From NCBI GenBank assembly GCA_001599935.1, contig BCIJ01000008.1, positions 250,395 through 314,394 on the forward strand: a stretch of 64,000 bases of DNA, given 5' to 3'. This DNA comes from Holtermannia corniformis (lineage: Eukaryota; Basidiomycota; Tremellomycetes; Holtermanniales). This document shows, in pieces, positions 44,426 to 55,214 of this stretch. The position numbers and the translations under genes are program-made. Below the pieces are notes generated by a model. The model worked only from the letters and a program-made list of their open reading frames with translations. It was not told the origin of the DNA and ran no database searches. The first letter of the stretch is position 1, and each line of letters begins with the position of its first letter.

Positions 44426-44889
44426 CTGGGGCGCATCGGTCAGTACGAGACATTGTCAGTAGCTGGTGGGATGTCTAGTCTGCGTCAAAGGAAAGCGTCA
44501 CATCAAAGGAGCAGTAGAGCTCGTTCAAGTCGAGCTGTAGCGGCATTCCATCTCGATTCTCATAGTCAGTTCACGATAAATAAACTAGTCGATGACAGAC
44601 GAACAAAGTCGAACCCGCTGGTGATCAAGATGTACTGGGGCCGCCCTCACGGACTCACAAGTGGCGCTTATGGTAGGCTCTCCACTCGCGCCGCTATGAA
44701 ATGCCAACTTGCCTATGTACGACGTTATTTGCTCCAAAGCCACGTGGAACCAGTGATCCTTGACGGTCAAACGACTCCAAGCGCCGCCGAAACCGTTTCT
44801 TGCGGCCAAAGCAGGGACCCAGCACTCGGGAACGGTCAGAAGTAAATCGAGAAAGGCTGTAGTACACGATAGGCACGTCTTTACGGGTA
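44426..44889. other. Intergenic region before the RING protein gene
   Basis: About 460 bp with open frames on both strands but no recognisable gene. A minus-strand stretch (LTVKDHWFHVALEQITSYIG) looks mildly protein-like, but has no start or splice context. Confidence 0.3.
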
Positions 44890-46210
44890 ATGCAACCGTC
44901 CAAGTCTGACCGATCGCAATCCCTTCAGGTCGACATGCCCCCCCTTCGTCAGCAACGCCGCATAGCTCGCCTCCCCTCGTCAACTAGCTCCAGCAGCACC
45001 GGCATACAAGTCGTTGAGCCCGCTCCTGTGCATGCAGAGAGTTCAAACAGGCGACCAACGCTCGGCGACCTCGAGATCCTGCCTCGCCGCCGGCTCCGGG
45101 ATGGGAGCGTGAGCACTACCACGACGACGACGGCCACGTCACGCACCAGCTCGAGTGGAAGCAGACAGCCTCCCACCCTCCTAGGCGTGCGGACGAGGCT
45201 GGGAACGCTACGGCATGACGGTCTGCAGAGGGCACGGAACGGTGTTGCGATCACTTCGCCGCCGGTACCAGTCTCGCGCAGACGCACGAAACCGACGCAG
45301 AGCGTGATCACGATTTCATCTGATGAGAACGATGATGACGACGGTGGTGGAGAGGAGAACGAGATCGAGTTTGTCAAGGTCGAGGAAGTCGAGAAACCGC
45401 AGAACGGCAGGTTCACCGCAAAGGAAAAGGGCAAGGGTCGTGCTGCCGCGCCATCGACAGCGGTTGCTTCAGTGATGCCAGACTACTTCAAGGATGATGA
45501 GGACACTGCGTTGGGTCACTACTGTGAGTGGTCTTGGCTTTTGGGTGCGGCACATAGACCGTTTCGCGCGACCGGGGTTTCGCATTTTTGACCTCCAGCA
45601 CATGACTCCTTCACTTGTCTCATCTGGGCTAGTATGTACTGACACTTACAAACCCTCAGCCTGCCCGATCTGCCTCTCGCGGCCCTTGCAACCGGTCATG
45701 ACGCCCTGCGGCCACCTGCTCTGCGGCGCCTGTCTCCATCTCACCTTGCTGACCGCAATCCGGCGCGACCTCCCCGGTACCACACCCGGCACATCATCTG
45801 GCGATCCAACCGAGACGCGCAGGAGAAGACTCGAGATCCGAACGAGCATAGCACAGGAACAAATGCCTCGCTGGCGCGCTCAAGGACGCTACCATCGTGA
45901 TGCGCCAGTCAACGAGCTCGCTGGAGTCAAGGGCTTGCAGTGGGTCGGACCCAATGCGCCGTCTAATGTGAATGAGCTTGCACTGCGGATGCTGGAGCCG
46001 GTTGAAGCGTGGGACGACATGGGGCTGATGCGATCGAATGTGGAGGATCAGGGCGGCTGGTTGCTGGAGGGGATGTGTCCGGTGCGTTGGATCGATGAGC
46101 TCTCGCATGCGGTGCTTATATAGCGATAGGTCTGCCGCAAGCCGATCCCGGGCGGGTTCGGACCGCGGGGCTACGGCGGCGTCATCCACCTCGAGCCACG
46201 CATAGCCTGA
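44890..46210 (+). CDS. RING-finger protein with a long insertion in the RING
   Basis: Two ATGs are possible (44890 or 44935); the second gives MPPLRQQRRIARLPSSTSSS. The N-terminal half is disordered, with SVITISSDENDDDD, a SUMO-interacting-like acidic/hydrophobic patch. After a 136-nt intron (about 45524-45659) comes CPICLSRPLQPVMTPCGH and LLCGAC. About 115 residues later, across a final intron, comes CPVCRKPIPGGFGPRGYGGV and the end IHLEPRIA. Together these make the C3HC4 set, with an unusually long gap before the last Cys pair. It is probably a nuclear E3 ubiquitin ligase; substrates unknown. Reading through the last intron would give a false stop at 46123. Confidence 0.7.
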
Positions 46211-46572
46211 CATGCATAACCTCACTGTATTCTCCTTTCCGCCCGGCGGCAGCGCACATCCCCCTTTAACCGCGCGATCCTTTGTCATCGACATTGACTG
46301 TCGACCTCGCCCCTTCCTTTCACAACGTCTTGAACAAGATCCCGGCGGTGGGCGGCTAAACCGCCCGACGATCTGTGTGGTTGCCTTGACCGTGTGACCT
46401 CATTGTGCTTCTCGCGCTGGGCTAGGCTTGCTCGTTCTCACGCCGTACTTCTTGCACGCAACTCGCCGAGGGAACACGACTGCAGACACCTACGCACAAA
46501 CACAGCAGTTCTTCTGGCTGGAGCAGTCGACATCGCATTTGCCACTGAACCCGCCTGGTCAGACATCTCGAG
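46211..46572. other. Intergenic region
   Basis: Upstream region of the Gly/Met/Tyr-rich gene. No gene or clear promoter element is visible in this stretch. Confidence 0.35.
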
Positions 46573-46933
46573 ATGCTAGGTATCGGAATGAGTCCGTGGA
46601 TGATGGGAGGCTACGGGGTGAGTCGCTCTCATCGCCATCTAGTGCAAAGAGCTGATGAGCCGATTTTCGGACACGGTGTAGATGAGCAACCCGTATTACT
46701 ATGGTGGGATGGGGATACCGTACGGGATGGGAATGGGCGGCCTTGGTACGTGTGATGCTTCCATACCGTATAATTGAGATGCGCTGACATTGGTAGGCTA
46801 TGGCATGGGCGGCTACGGCATGGGCGGCTACGGAATGGGAGGCTACGGAATGGGCATGGGCATGGGCTATCCCTACGGCGCCTACATGTCGTACCCTTAC
46901 AACTACTCGGGATACTACGGCTACGGCTTCTAG
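46573..46933 (+). CDS. Gly/Met/Tyr-rich low-complexity microprotein
   Basis: About 80 residues from three exons: MLGIGMSPWMMGGYG, then MSNPYYYGGMGIPYGMGMGG, then tandem YGMGG units (GYGMGGYGMGGYGMGMGMGY) ending SYPYNYSGYYGYGF. Both introns have good donors (GTGAGT, GTACGT), CTGA(T/C) branch sites and TAG acceptors. There is no signal peptide and no charged residue to speak of. Such sequences can self-associate. A role as a structural, wall-associated or condensate-forming peptide is a guess. Confidence 0.6.
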
Positions 46934-47023
46934 CCTGCAATATCTGCGTCAGATCGAGCGAACTAATTGTATTCATGTATGGCATCTATCAATACACTAC
47001 GCCGCCTTATGCTCGGCAGTTTA

Positions 47024-49693
47024 TTACCCAAAGAGATCTACCTCGACCGTTACATCGCCACCCAAGTCGCCGCGCCGGACGCGCTCGGGATCACAGCTGG
47101 CATTTGCAGCGTGTACAACTGGGCCTGTCAGCGAGCCCTCCCAGACTGGCAGAGAAAACTGACCAGAATCCACCATAGCCACCGGTCCACACACCGAGAC
47201 CAGTACTTCAGCTTGCGCGTCTGCGACTGCCCGACCGATGATGCCGGGAATATCTGGCCGGCCTTGGGTGACATGCAGCCCGACACTGGCAAGGTTCTGC
47301 TCGAGCGTTGGCAGAGTAGCCGGTGGCTCAGGGTGTGGCCCAGGTGTGTCAAAGCCTGACCCACTTGGTCCGTCTAGGTCGGTCGTGAGTGTGAGATGAA
47401 GCGGCAGCGGTAGGGGCAATGGTCTCGTTGGGGACGTTCCGGCCGATCCGGAAAGAAGTGGGGAAGTCTCACCCGGCTGAAGGTAGGCTTCAGGGAAGGG
47501 GTATTCCGAGGGTGTCTGGGAGGGTGAGCGTGATTGTCGTGATGGCGCCACAGACGCCGTTCGTGAGGAGATTGTGGGCGGCGGTGGACGTGTTGGTTGA
47601 GGCGGTGCCGAGCAGCACAAGTGGATCTGCAGCAACAGAGTCGGTGGCGTCAGCTGCTTGAGCCGCAGCAAATCGATCCAAGAGAAATGGTCTGCCCGAC
47701 GATGTCAGCTAAACTTCCCGGGAGCACCAGGGGACTCACGCCGCTCCCGTACCGACCACACGAGCACGACCTTGCGCGTCTTGCCCAGTTTCCGCTTGGC
47801 ACCGTCGACGCGCCATTGGTCGCTTTCCATGACATTCGCAGCCCAAATGATCCCCTCGAGCACGCTCGACATGTACGTGACGCCCGTCCCACCAGCAACG
47901 AGCACGACGGTGTCAAAGTCACCCGTGTGCGGCGACAGCCCGTAAGCGCCGTCCACAAATAGAGGGATCGTAAAGGGCTGGTCAGGGTCCGCCGCTACGA
48001 CCTGAGCATGCAAGCGTTGAGTCCAGCCTTTGTGGATGCCCACGAGGAGTTCGAGCTTTGGCGTGCGCTCCACTTCGGCGCCGTGCTCGAGACTTTGAAG
48101 TTCGACAGTGTTCGCGATCGAGAATGGGTGCCTTGTGGCCATCAACCTCGCGCCAGGAGAAATCACGGCCACACGTACCACTCGGCCAACCCCTTTGGCT
48201 TCTCGCCAACCCAGATCCACTGTCCCGCTTTCCAGGACAGCTTATTTCCAACGTCGATCCAGATGCGCATGCATCGCTCATCGATGATCTCGACTGTGGC
48301 CGGCAAGCCGTGCTTGAATTTGGTCGCTTTGCGGATGATACCGATGTTGCGAGACAGGCGGTCGATCATGTAGATCAACAGTGCAGTGCAAGGGTACACG
48401 GACAGCCAGGTCCTGTGCAAGATCAGTATCGCAGAGTCGACCAGACATGCCATACTCGCCAGTGGAAGATCGAGCCAATGATGAGGATGATGCTGAAGAT
48501 GACGTGTGTGATCATGAAGACCTACGCGAAGTCAGGGTCCACACAGTAGAGATGAGGGTGTGCTACACACCTCGTATGCCCACTTGCGCACGTAGCCGAT
48601 CGAGAAGCCACATACACCCACAAAGCCGGAAGCTGAGCAAAGTCAGCGACGTTAACAACTACAGGACGACGTACCACCAAGGACACCCATGACAAAGTAT
48701 GTTTGAGTGAATTGCCGCGTGTACACTCCTGTAACTGTGGTCAGCCCGTGCGACACATGGCATCATGGCTTTGAGCGCGTACCAGGGTCAATATTCGTAC
48801 GGTTGATGAGCCATACGGTGAGAAGCAGAGCTGCGGTCCACTCAGCATGTGACATATGGAACATACTCAGACACGCACTGTGCACAAAAGCAAACGACAG
48901 CGTACCCCAACCAACGATACGGTGAAAAAAGTTGATGTCCTTTGCATGGTGAAGCTCCATTACCCCTGTAGGTTACACCGACGTACCGAGAGGGAGATGC
49001 CAGTGAGCCAGCATAGAGGGTTGTTGCGCATACCCAAAAGAAACACAAGACTTATCAACGTCAATACGACGCGGGCTACGCGTGCCGAGCTCACTCACGG
49101 AAGGTTTGCCAAGCTCAAGATTCCCGAGCGATTCCCACTGTTTACATTTCAGCGTCAGCACGAGGAATCGCCAAGCCTGTTTGACAGACAAATAGATAGC
49201 CCAGGTGAAAAAGCTGCCGGAAGGGAGCCTGCCCATCGGTTTGAACAAGTGCATCTAAGGTTGTCAGCACAGACTTGGCCGTGCTGGCAGTCGCACGTAC
49301 GCAATTGACAACAGCACACCACAGCACCCAGGCGACACCGACAGCCAGCTTGCCTCGTGAGCACGACATGTTTCGTTTCCATGCCCAAGTCCACGGCTTC
49401 CACACCCTTCTCGAGTGATCCGATGACGCGAGCTGGGCCGAGCTACCCGGCTTACTCCCGACATCACCCCAGCCGATCTCGAGGGCCACCGTCTTGTCCC
49501 AAAACCTGCGCCATCGGACCCGTTCGCTCTTGTAGATGAGCTTTGCGGTCGTCGGCTGCTTTTCACTCGGTGGCAAGAGCCTGCCAAGCCGATGCAGGAT
49601 CAGAGGAACGACAAGGATGGGGAGGAAGACGGTGTAGACGGTGTTTGCCAGCTCGGTCCCTATCGACGGCGTGTAGAATTGGCGAGCGGGCAT
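47024..49693 (-). CDS. Ferric reductase-like transmembrane flavocytochrome (FRE family)
   Basis: About 700 residues in many exons. A multi-pass N-terminal part (VYTVFLPILVVPLILHRLGR and later helices) leads to the heme-binding ferric reductase domain: KDINFFHRIVGWGTLSFAFV, HSACLSMFHMSHAEW, WAYEVFMITHVIFSIILIIG. The FAD-binding domain has HPFSIAN; the NAD(P) domain has LVAGGTGVTYMSSVLEGIIW, and near the C-terminus VSVCGPVAMVD. It reduces extracellular Fe(III)/Cu(II) at the plasma membrane. An insertion rich in Pro, Leu and Thr (TSPTRPLPLPLPLHLTLTTD) lies inside the NAD domain. The chosen start has no signal peptide. The frame is open a little further upstream without an ATG, so a 5' exon may be missing. 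Confidence 0.88.
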
Positions 49694-50319
49694 GTCGTCG
49701 GTGCCATTGGACGCAGCTGGCCCGCTCTCTGTCTGGTTGGTGGCCGACAGTGTGGCTTGCAGTGGTGCGATCAGTGCCGTTCAAGGGTGAAAGGTAAGGG
49801 CTCGGCCGAGCCAACTGTAATCAGATAGGGAATTTCTCGGTCGAATTATCCAAAGGCGGTCGGGTCACGCGCGGCTGCGCGGCGCAGATTATGTAGAGTG
49901 GCGGGTGGCGCTTATGTACATAGTATGCTCGAGAACCATGGGAAGGCTCGCGCAGGTGACAGGCCAACTTCAACGGGCTTTCATCCAGGCCATTGTGACG
50001 TAGCATCCTTGATGTGCATTCCAGACTGGGAGAGGACTCCTCATCGTGATCTCGTCGCCGGAGATCAGGGTCCCCTAAAGCGCTCCCCTCCTTTGTGTCT
50101 ACCCGCATTTGCGTATGTAAGCGCATTTGTCGCCTTCTTACTGCTGCTGGTTGTCATATATGGCTTCCTCGACCAGTAAATGACTCGCAAGGCCTGCAAT
50201 TGTAACGTCGCTAGAAAGGACAGTGGCAAGGCCTTCTCGTGGGACTTCTGCCTCCGATCCGTCCCCTAGAGGTATAAGAGGGTTCGGTTTCTCGCCGTTG
50301 GCTTTCTGTGCAACTGACA
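49694..50319. other. Divergent intergenic region
   Basis: Between the ferric reductase start and small-family gene 1. No gene is supported. The TATA box of gene 1 is near the right end. Confidence 0.4.
50273..50280 (+). promoter_or_regulatory. TATA box of small-family gene 1
   Basis: TATAAGAG lies 47 bp before the start codon at 50320, a clean core-promoter spacing. It suggests a regulated, possibly strongly induced gene. Confidence 0.55.
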
Positions 50320-50595
50320 ATGAGCGACGTGAGCCTCGCGGATGATTCCAACTTCATTCGTAATGGCCGACTCACCGTCAAGTCTGAGGGGACATACTAC
50401 ACCGTCACCCCAATCGAGCTCGACCCAGACGGCCCCAAAGCGCTAGTGGACGTGACACTGACCTTCGGGAAGGGTGACGTCCCACAGTCCGTCCTGGATA
50501 AAGCCAGTAATATCTGGAGTGATCAGTGGAAGTTAAACTATTCGGAAGAGCAAAAGAAGAAGCTTCTTGACACAATCCGTAGCTCTAGGCAGTGA
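50320..50595 (+). CDS. Small alpha/beta protein, tandem family member 1
   Basis: 91 residues, intronless in a region where most genes have introns. No known family. Landmarks: NFIRNGRLTVKSEGTYYTVT, then ALVDVTLTFGKGDVP, then a helix QSVLDKASNIWSDQWKLNYS and a Lys-rich end LLDTIRSSRQ. The pattern is two or three beta strands (G-x-L-x-V-x-x-x-G-x-x-Y-T-V, then V-x-V-x-L-x-F) followed by an amphipathic helix with W. The genes at 51.1 and 52.2 kb share it. There is no signal peptide and no Cys. An ATG with a TATA box upstream sets the start. Confidence 0.6.
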   Translation: MSDVSLADDSNFIRNGRLTVKSEGTYYTVTPIELDPDGPKALVDVTLTFGKGDVPQSVLDKASNIWSDQWKLNYSEEQKKKLLDTIRSSRQ

Positions 50596-51117
50596 AAGGT
50601 AGCGCTTTGCAAAGGTTCTTCTAGCGCGATGCAGCTGCGGATCCCTGACAAATTCGTGGTATGTGCGTATCTAGTCAACCGCTGAACTGGGCCTTCACCC
50701 GACTTTTGGCCAGCGCAGCTCGCACCTAGTGATGCACGATTCATATTCCGCTTGATAGAAACGCCGCCGCTCATTGCCACTTCCAGCGCACTCTCTCCTG
50801 CAGCGCCCGAGAAACATTCGCCACCTCGCCATCCTGACCGACAAAAGTATGCGCAGAGTGTGCGATGACGAACAAGCCCTACGAGCACTTCCAAACGCCA
50901 CGATGGAAGAGACGAGTCGAATGGTCACTCAAGTAGAGTAGATAGCGTTCAAAGGAGGCGGTGCCTTCTCTTCGACCGGTGGCGAGAGCAGCATACATGC
51001 GCTTCAAGGATGAGGAAGTCAGTTCTTCCTGTTGAACCCTGGGGGTTAGGCGTTCGAGCGGAGTATGGGCGAGCTGGGGGTTAGCACCTCCTTCTCGGCC
51101 GGCGCAGTAGTCTAGTG
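50596..51117. other. Spacer between small-family genes 1 and 2
   Basis: No gene. Two copies of a GGGGGTTAG motif (51041 and 51076) lie 77 and 42 bp before the start of gene 2. Confidence 0.4.
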
Positions 51118-51501
51118 ATGCATTCGAGTTCCCTCTTTGCCGATACTTCCAACATGACCACACTACCCAACACGGACTACGACAACCTCGATCACACCGC
51201 CAAAGAGCGCCTGTTGAACACGGCAGTGGTCAATATTACGCTCAATGGAAAGACATATACGACCGCTCTCTGGAGGGACTTGCCCGGCACGAAGGCGGAG
51301 GCCTTTCACCTTCAAGTGACCGGGCCGGATTATAAGCAACAAGTGGACCGCGCAACGGTCAAAGAAGTCACAACGCAGTACTACAATATAATCAAGAGCT
51401 GCTCGTCAGATGAATCTGCTAGATGGCGCGCGACCAGAGACGGGCTGAAGATGCCCCCTGAGATAACGGAGCTCCTAGACCGCCACAACCGTCAGAACTA
51501 G
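51118..51501 (+). CDS. Small alpha/beta protein, tandem family member 2
   Basis: 127 residues from the first ATG, or 115 from the second at 51154; intronless. No known family. It carries the same plan as members 1 and 3: LLNTAVVNITLNGKTYTTAL, EAFHLQVTGPDYKQ, then the helix VDRATVKEVTTQYYNIIKSC, then SSDESARWRATRDGLKMPPE and a charged tail. SARWRA is also present in member 3 near its C-terminus, which strengthens the relationship. Upstream lie the GGGGGTTAG repeats and no clear TATA box. Confidence 0.58.
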   Translation: MHSSSLFADTSNMTTLPNTDYDNLDHTAKERLLNTAVVNITLNGKTYTTALWRDLPGTKAEAFHLQVTGPDYKQQVDRATVKEVTTQYYNIIKSCSSDESARWRATRDGLKMPPEITELLDRHNRQN

Positions 51502-52173
51502 TGAGTAAAGGCTCCCGCATGGCAGCCGTCGCCACGAAGGAGTTACCGTATCGCTTGGAGTTTATGCCAATATCTGTGCACATGGCACTTTTTGACGCAT
51601 GTACTGATTCTGAAGGCCTGCTGAGCGAGTAAAGCTGCCTTCGAGTTCTACGATTGGAGGACAAGTAGTATTATCCACGCTTGTCTGATGCGTTTGTAGG
51701 ACTCATCGCTCATTGCCTGCTACTGACGCATTTGGAAAATGGCCCACGCTTGCGCATTCATTTCAACTTCCTGCCAGGTGCCATTGTCCTTTTCACAAGT
51801 GTAGCTGCATGGCTGAGATCCATATGATCAGCCAGGCATGACTGGATCCGAGTTGAGCGACACAGCAACGCATGTCGATCAACTGATAAGCCGAGAAGGA
51901 TGACGGAGGCGTAGACGACACAGTCAGGAGCCATCTCCAACGGGAGTGTAGCGGCCAACATGCAGAAGGCGAGCGTGATTCAGGCGCACACCCGAATCAC
52001 ACTCAACCGCAATCGGTAGACAGCGGCTATAGTTGAGTGTTCCGTTGTCCGGTCTGACCGTCAAGAAGGTATCCCAACTCCCGGTCCTTCTCCTTGACTT
52101 TCTCAAGCGGGTCGCGAAGGCCAAGGCACCCGTATATCAGCCCGCTGCCGGGCAAGAGCAGCGCCATCACAGC
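51502..52173. other. Spacer between small-family genes 2 and 3
   Basis: No supported gene in about 670 bp. The frame of gene 3 is open upstream to about 52033 but contains no earlier ATG. Confidence 0.4.
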
Positions 52174-52491
52174 ATGAGTGCTACAGTCACTGACGAGCGC
52201 TATTTCGTCCGGAGGGGTGTCCTGCAAGTCGAATACGACGGGCAAACGTACACCGTGGTCGTGTCGGCCGCCAAATTCGAGCAAGGCACAGCTCAAGTCC
52301 AGTTGAAGGTCGGTCCCGTAGCCGGGGGCACCGCACCGAGCTCGAGTGTGATCACGGCCGCGGCTGAAGCTTGGGTCGAATACTTTGGTGAATGTACCGA
52401 TGCTGATCGTACCGACTTGTGGAATACGATCGTGCAGGGGTCGACGCCGTCAGCGAGTGCGAGGTGGAGAGCTCTACCGAATTGGACGTGA
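52174..52491 (+). CDS. Small alpha/beta protein, tandem family member 3
   Basis: 105 residues, intronless. Sequence blocks line up with member 1 (YFVRRGVLQVEYDGQTYTVV against FIRNGRLTVKSEGTYYTVT) and member 2 (SASARWRALPNWT against ESARWRATRDG). Between them are TAQVQLKVGPVAGG and a helix VITAAAEAWVEYFGEC, then TDADRTDLWNTIVQ. The family is thus beta-beta-beta-alpha-alpha by eye. No catalytic residues stand out; a binding role is as likely as any. No homolog comes to mind. Confidence 0.6.
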   Translation: MSATVTDERYFVRRGVLQVEYDGQTYTVVVSAAKFEQGTAQVQLKVGPVAGGTAPSSSVITAAAEAWVEYFGECTDADRTDLWNTIVQGSTPSASARWRALPNWT

Positions 52492-53337
52492 TTCAGTCGT
52501 AGCTGGCCGTCATGAATGCATAGTCTGCTCGTAACAGACAGAGTGCAACGACTCGTCTATCGCACGTACGCCGTATTCTTTGGTGGACCGCGGATAGGTC
52601 CCCCTATCCGCTTGAAGAGAAGGACACCCATCTCGGATGCTTCTCCGTGATCTTCTCCCTTGGTCGCGAAGGCGCAGTCACCAGTAGGGTACGCTTCGAT
52701 TCGGGTTGCAGAGTACGACCAAGAGCGCGGCAGTGACCAAGCATCGCCGACGGGCAAATCGTTCGTCGTCATTGTCGGTGCTGCCAAACATGTAAGGCAA
52801 CGTCGGAGTCGGGTCGGTATCAGTCCCAGGACGAGTGATATGGATCGCTGCTGCGTCTGATGCTTGAATCGATGATCTCTATATCACACTGCCGTGTGAA
52901 ACCAGGTCAAGGGGTTGAACCCTTCGAGCACCGCTACTCGGCACATCAGTGATGGACGGTGAGAGCATGTGTTAGCGAGGCGCTAGGAGCTTGCTAGCCG
53001 CAGCCGTCTTTTGGCATTTCGCACAGTTTCGCCAAAATTGCCAAAGGGACGCTTTCGAGAATGGCTCAACCGTCTTTCGCCATCATCAAGGGCGGCTGCA
53101 AGCTCAAGGCTCACCCGCCATCCTCCCCTTCTTCCTCCTCTTTGTATGCGCTCCGTTTCAGTCGCTTACGAGTTGTACTTTATGGCGTCCTGCGTCATGC
53201 ATCACGTGTCTGCCGGTGCGGGTGACGCCTGCCGAGCTAACTGCCGCACTGAACATAAGCGACTGCTCGGCCGACACCACTAGCTAGTGCAAGACGCAAT
53301 GACGCAGGGCTGGAAATACTAGCTTGCATGTCAGCCC
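52492..53337. other. Intergenic region with repeat copy R3
   Basis: It holds repeat R3. A 76-codon minus-strand frame at 52557-52787 (MAAPTMTTNDLPVGDAW...) is open, but has no splice, domain or paralog support. Confidence 0.4.
52947..53290 (+). repeat. Dispersed non-coding repeat, copy R3
   Basis: It shares with the inverted copy R2 the start GTGATGGACGGTGAGAGCAT, the blocks GTGTTAGCGAGG, TAGGAGCTTG, CCGTCTTTTGGCATTTC, CATCATCAAGGGCGGCTGCA, ACGAGTTGTACTTTATGGC and GCATCACGTGTCTGCCGG, and the end GCCGAGCTAA. Indels between copies break every reading frame. R1 at 16.6 kb is a more distant relative. Confidence 0.75.
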
Positions 53338-54801
53338 TCACCGCTTCGCCTTCTTCGCCACCCCGCCTTCCGCCCCCGCGCCCAGTCTCTTCCCTCCCGT
53401 CCCAGGTATACTCTCGCCCTCGTCCTTTTTCTTGAAAAAGCTCGTCATCTTCATCATCGAGCTCGTATTGACCTTTTTCAACTGTGCGACCCCGCGCGAC
53501 GTCGCCTTCTTGGTCGCGGCGGCGGGCGCTACCTTTTTCGGTTGGGTCGAAACGACGGCGGCGAGGTTTGCGGCGGTCGTGGCGGCCGCGCGGGACTCTA
53601 GATGCGCTTCGAGCAGGGTGAAGCTGAGGGCGTTAGCTTGACGGTAGGCTGTGTGGGTCGCGCGTACCTGTAGCTCGCGGTTAGGGCGGTCGAGATGCAT
53701 GGTGGTAGGTATTGAGTAATGTTCTCGCAGGCGAGCTTTTGGCGCGCCTCTGCGGAATCACATTAGATTTGGCGTGCGGCGTGTATGAGGACGCACGAAG
53801 GAGCAGTTCGTTATCGACCTCAACGCCGCTCAACCCGTCTCTTGCGAGTTGTCGCTCGAGCGTCTCGAATCGCGCAATGACGTCTTGTTGGGTCAAATGA
53901 TCGACTTTGGCTCGAAGGACGCGCAGGATCGATTGGGTTGACGGTCGATAATACGTCTCGCCTTTTGTGCACGCTGGCTCCACATTGCCTTCCGCCGGTG
54001 GCGAAGGTAGACTACCGCCCAGCACTGAGCGTTGCATCAGCGACTGCCACACTTCGACCAAGTCCTTCGCTCACCCTTATGTTCACACAACGCAGCAAAG
54101 ACCTTTGCGACCTCTGGGATCTCGAGCAGCTTGACGACGTCGGCGTTGTGCCGCGCGGTGAGGACGTCGTCTTGTGGTCGAATCGGGGTTTTGCCCTTTA
54201 AATCTGCCTTGGGTTGGAACGGCGGCGCGACGGACAGGAGCGGATGAGCGGCCGCTTGTGCGATCAGATCGTTCAGGGGCTGGAAGGGGGTTGATATTGA
54301 CTCCAGGCGGAGGGACTGCAATCGCGTCAATTAGCTGAGCAGGGGTGAACTACAGCTACGCACAGTGCGGGTGGTAGCCGCTGGGTTCACCAAAGCCAAG
54401 ATGACGGGCAGTACGAGAAAGAGCGGGTCAATAGGTGTATTGAGCAGCATTGTGCCCTCTGTACATCATCAGCTCTGCTAGACTCGTCTTGACCGCCCGC
54501 TGCGGGACACACCAGCAACCGTGTCGTCGCCCATGAACCACGTCCTGCCATGCTGCGGCGCAATCTTGTTGACTTCCAAGATGGCCGTAGATCGTGCACT
54601 GCTGCTGCCGGCTTGCGCAATCGTGTCGGCAGGCGTGTACGGAAGATACAAGCTTGGAGCGCCCGTTCGAGGGTGAGCGAGGCGGAGGTAGGGCAGTGGA
54701 GTATCGGAGATTTGCACATCTGTGGATTGACTGAGCCGTAGTTGGTGCATGAGCTAGCCATACATACCGCCTGGGAAGCAAGCAAGGTATCGAGTCATCA
54801 T
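53338..54801 (-). CDS. RNase H2 non-catalytic subunit B (Rnh202/RNASEH2B-like)
   Basis: About 370 residues with several introns. Recognisable parts: ISDTPLPYLRLAHPRTGAPS near the start; the triple-barrel segment HGRTWFMGDDTVAEGTMLLN and TPIDPLFLVLPVILALVNPA; LRLESISTPFQPLNDLIAQA; helical ILRVLRAKVDHLTQQDVIAR; and a basic tail. The tail contains SMMKMTSFFKKK, which looks like the C-terminal PIP box (MxxFF type) that recruits PCNA in animal RNASEH2B. RNase H2 removes ribonucleotides from DNA and RNA:DNA hybrids; subunit B supports complex assembly. Exon 1 is short (MMTRYLACFPG) and joins across a GTATGT donor. Confidence 0.82.
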
Positions 54802-55214
54802 GCAGGTTTGCTGGCTTGACTGGCGTCCACCCCGAGCTCGCTAAAGACAAACGCGCATGGACGCGTTCGGGGTGTCGTCATCTGCCACGTCATTTCCCAA
54901 CCCAGCCAAGAGGTTAAGCGAGCGACTCCACGTCGAACCGCAAGCGACCGCAGCTGACAGTGTGGAAGCAGCGACACGTCGAGATCCCACAGCACACGGT
55001 ACGCAAGCTGCAACAGTACTGGTCCGGCTGCGACAGACGAGCCAAAGACAGTACGCACGGTCAGTGCGACTTGTGCGAGACGCTGCAGGCCAAGTGCTGA
55101 CGAGACGCGCTGTCCTTCTCTGCTCTATTCGCATGCTCGGCCCACTCCGCTTTACTACTCCGAAAGCGCATCCAGCCCACTCCGTTCCAACGGATAGTAC
55201 GACATTCCCACACG
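54802..55214. other. Divergent intergenic region, RNase H2B and ERD2 promoters
   Basis: No gene supported; two divergent promoters expected in about 410 bp. Confidence 0.4.

Noticed and set aside
52557..52787. 76-codon minus-strand frame downstream of small-family gene 3
   Set aside because: It does not resemble the small family, sits beside a palindromic GGACCGCGGATAGG stretch, and has no supporting signal.
52991..53287. Open frame through repeat R3 resembling one through R2
   Set aside because: Indels between copies shift the frame (the central block is read in different phases), so conservation is at nucleotide and not protein level.
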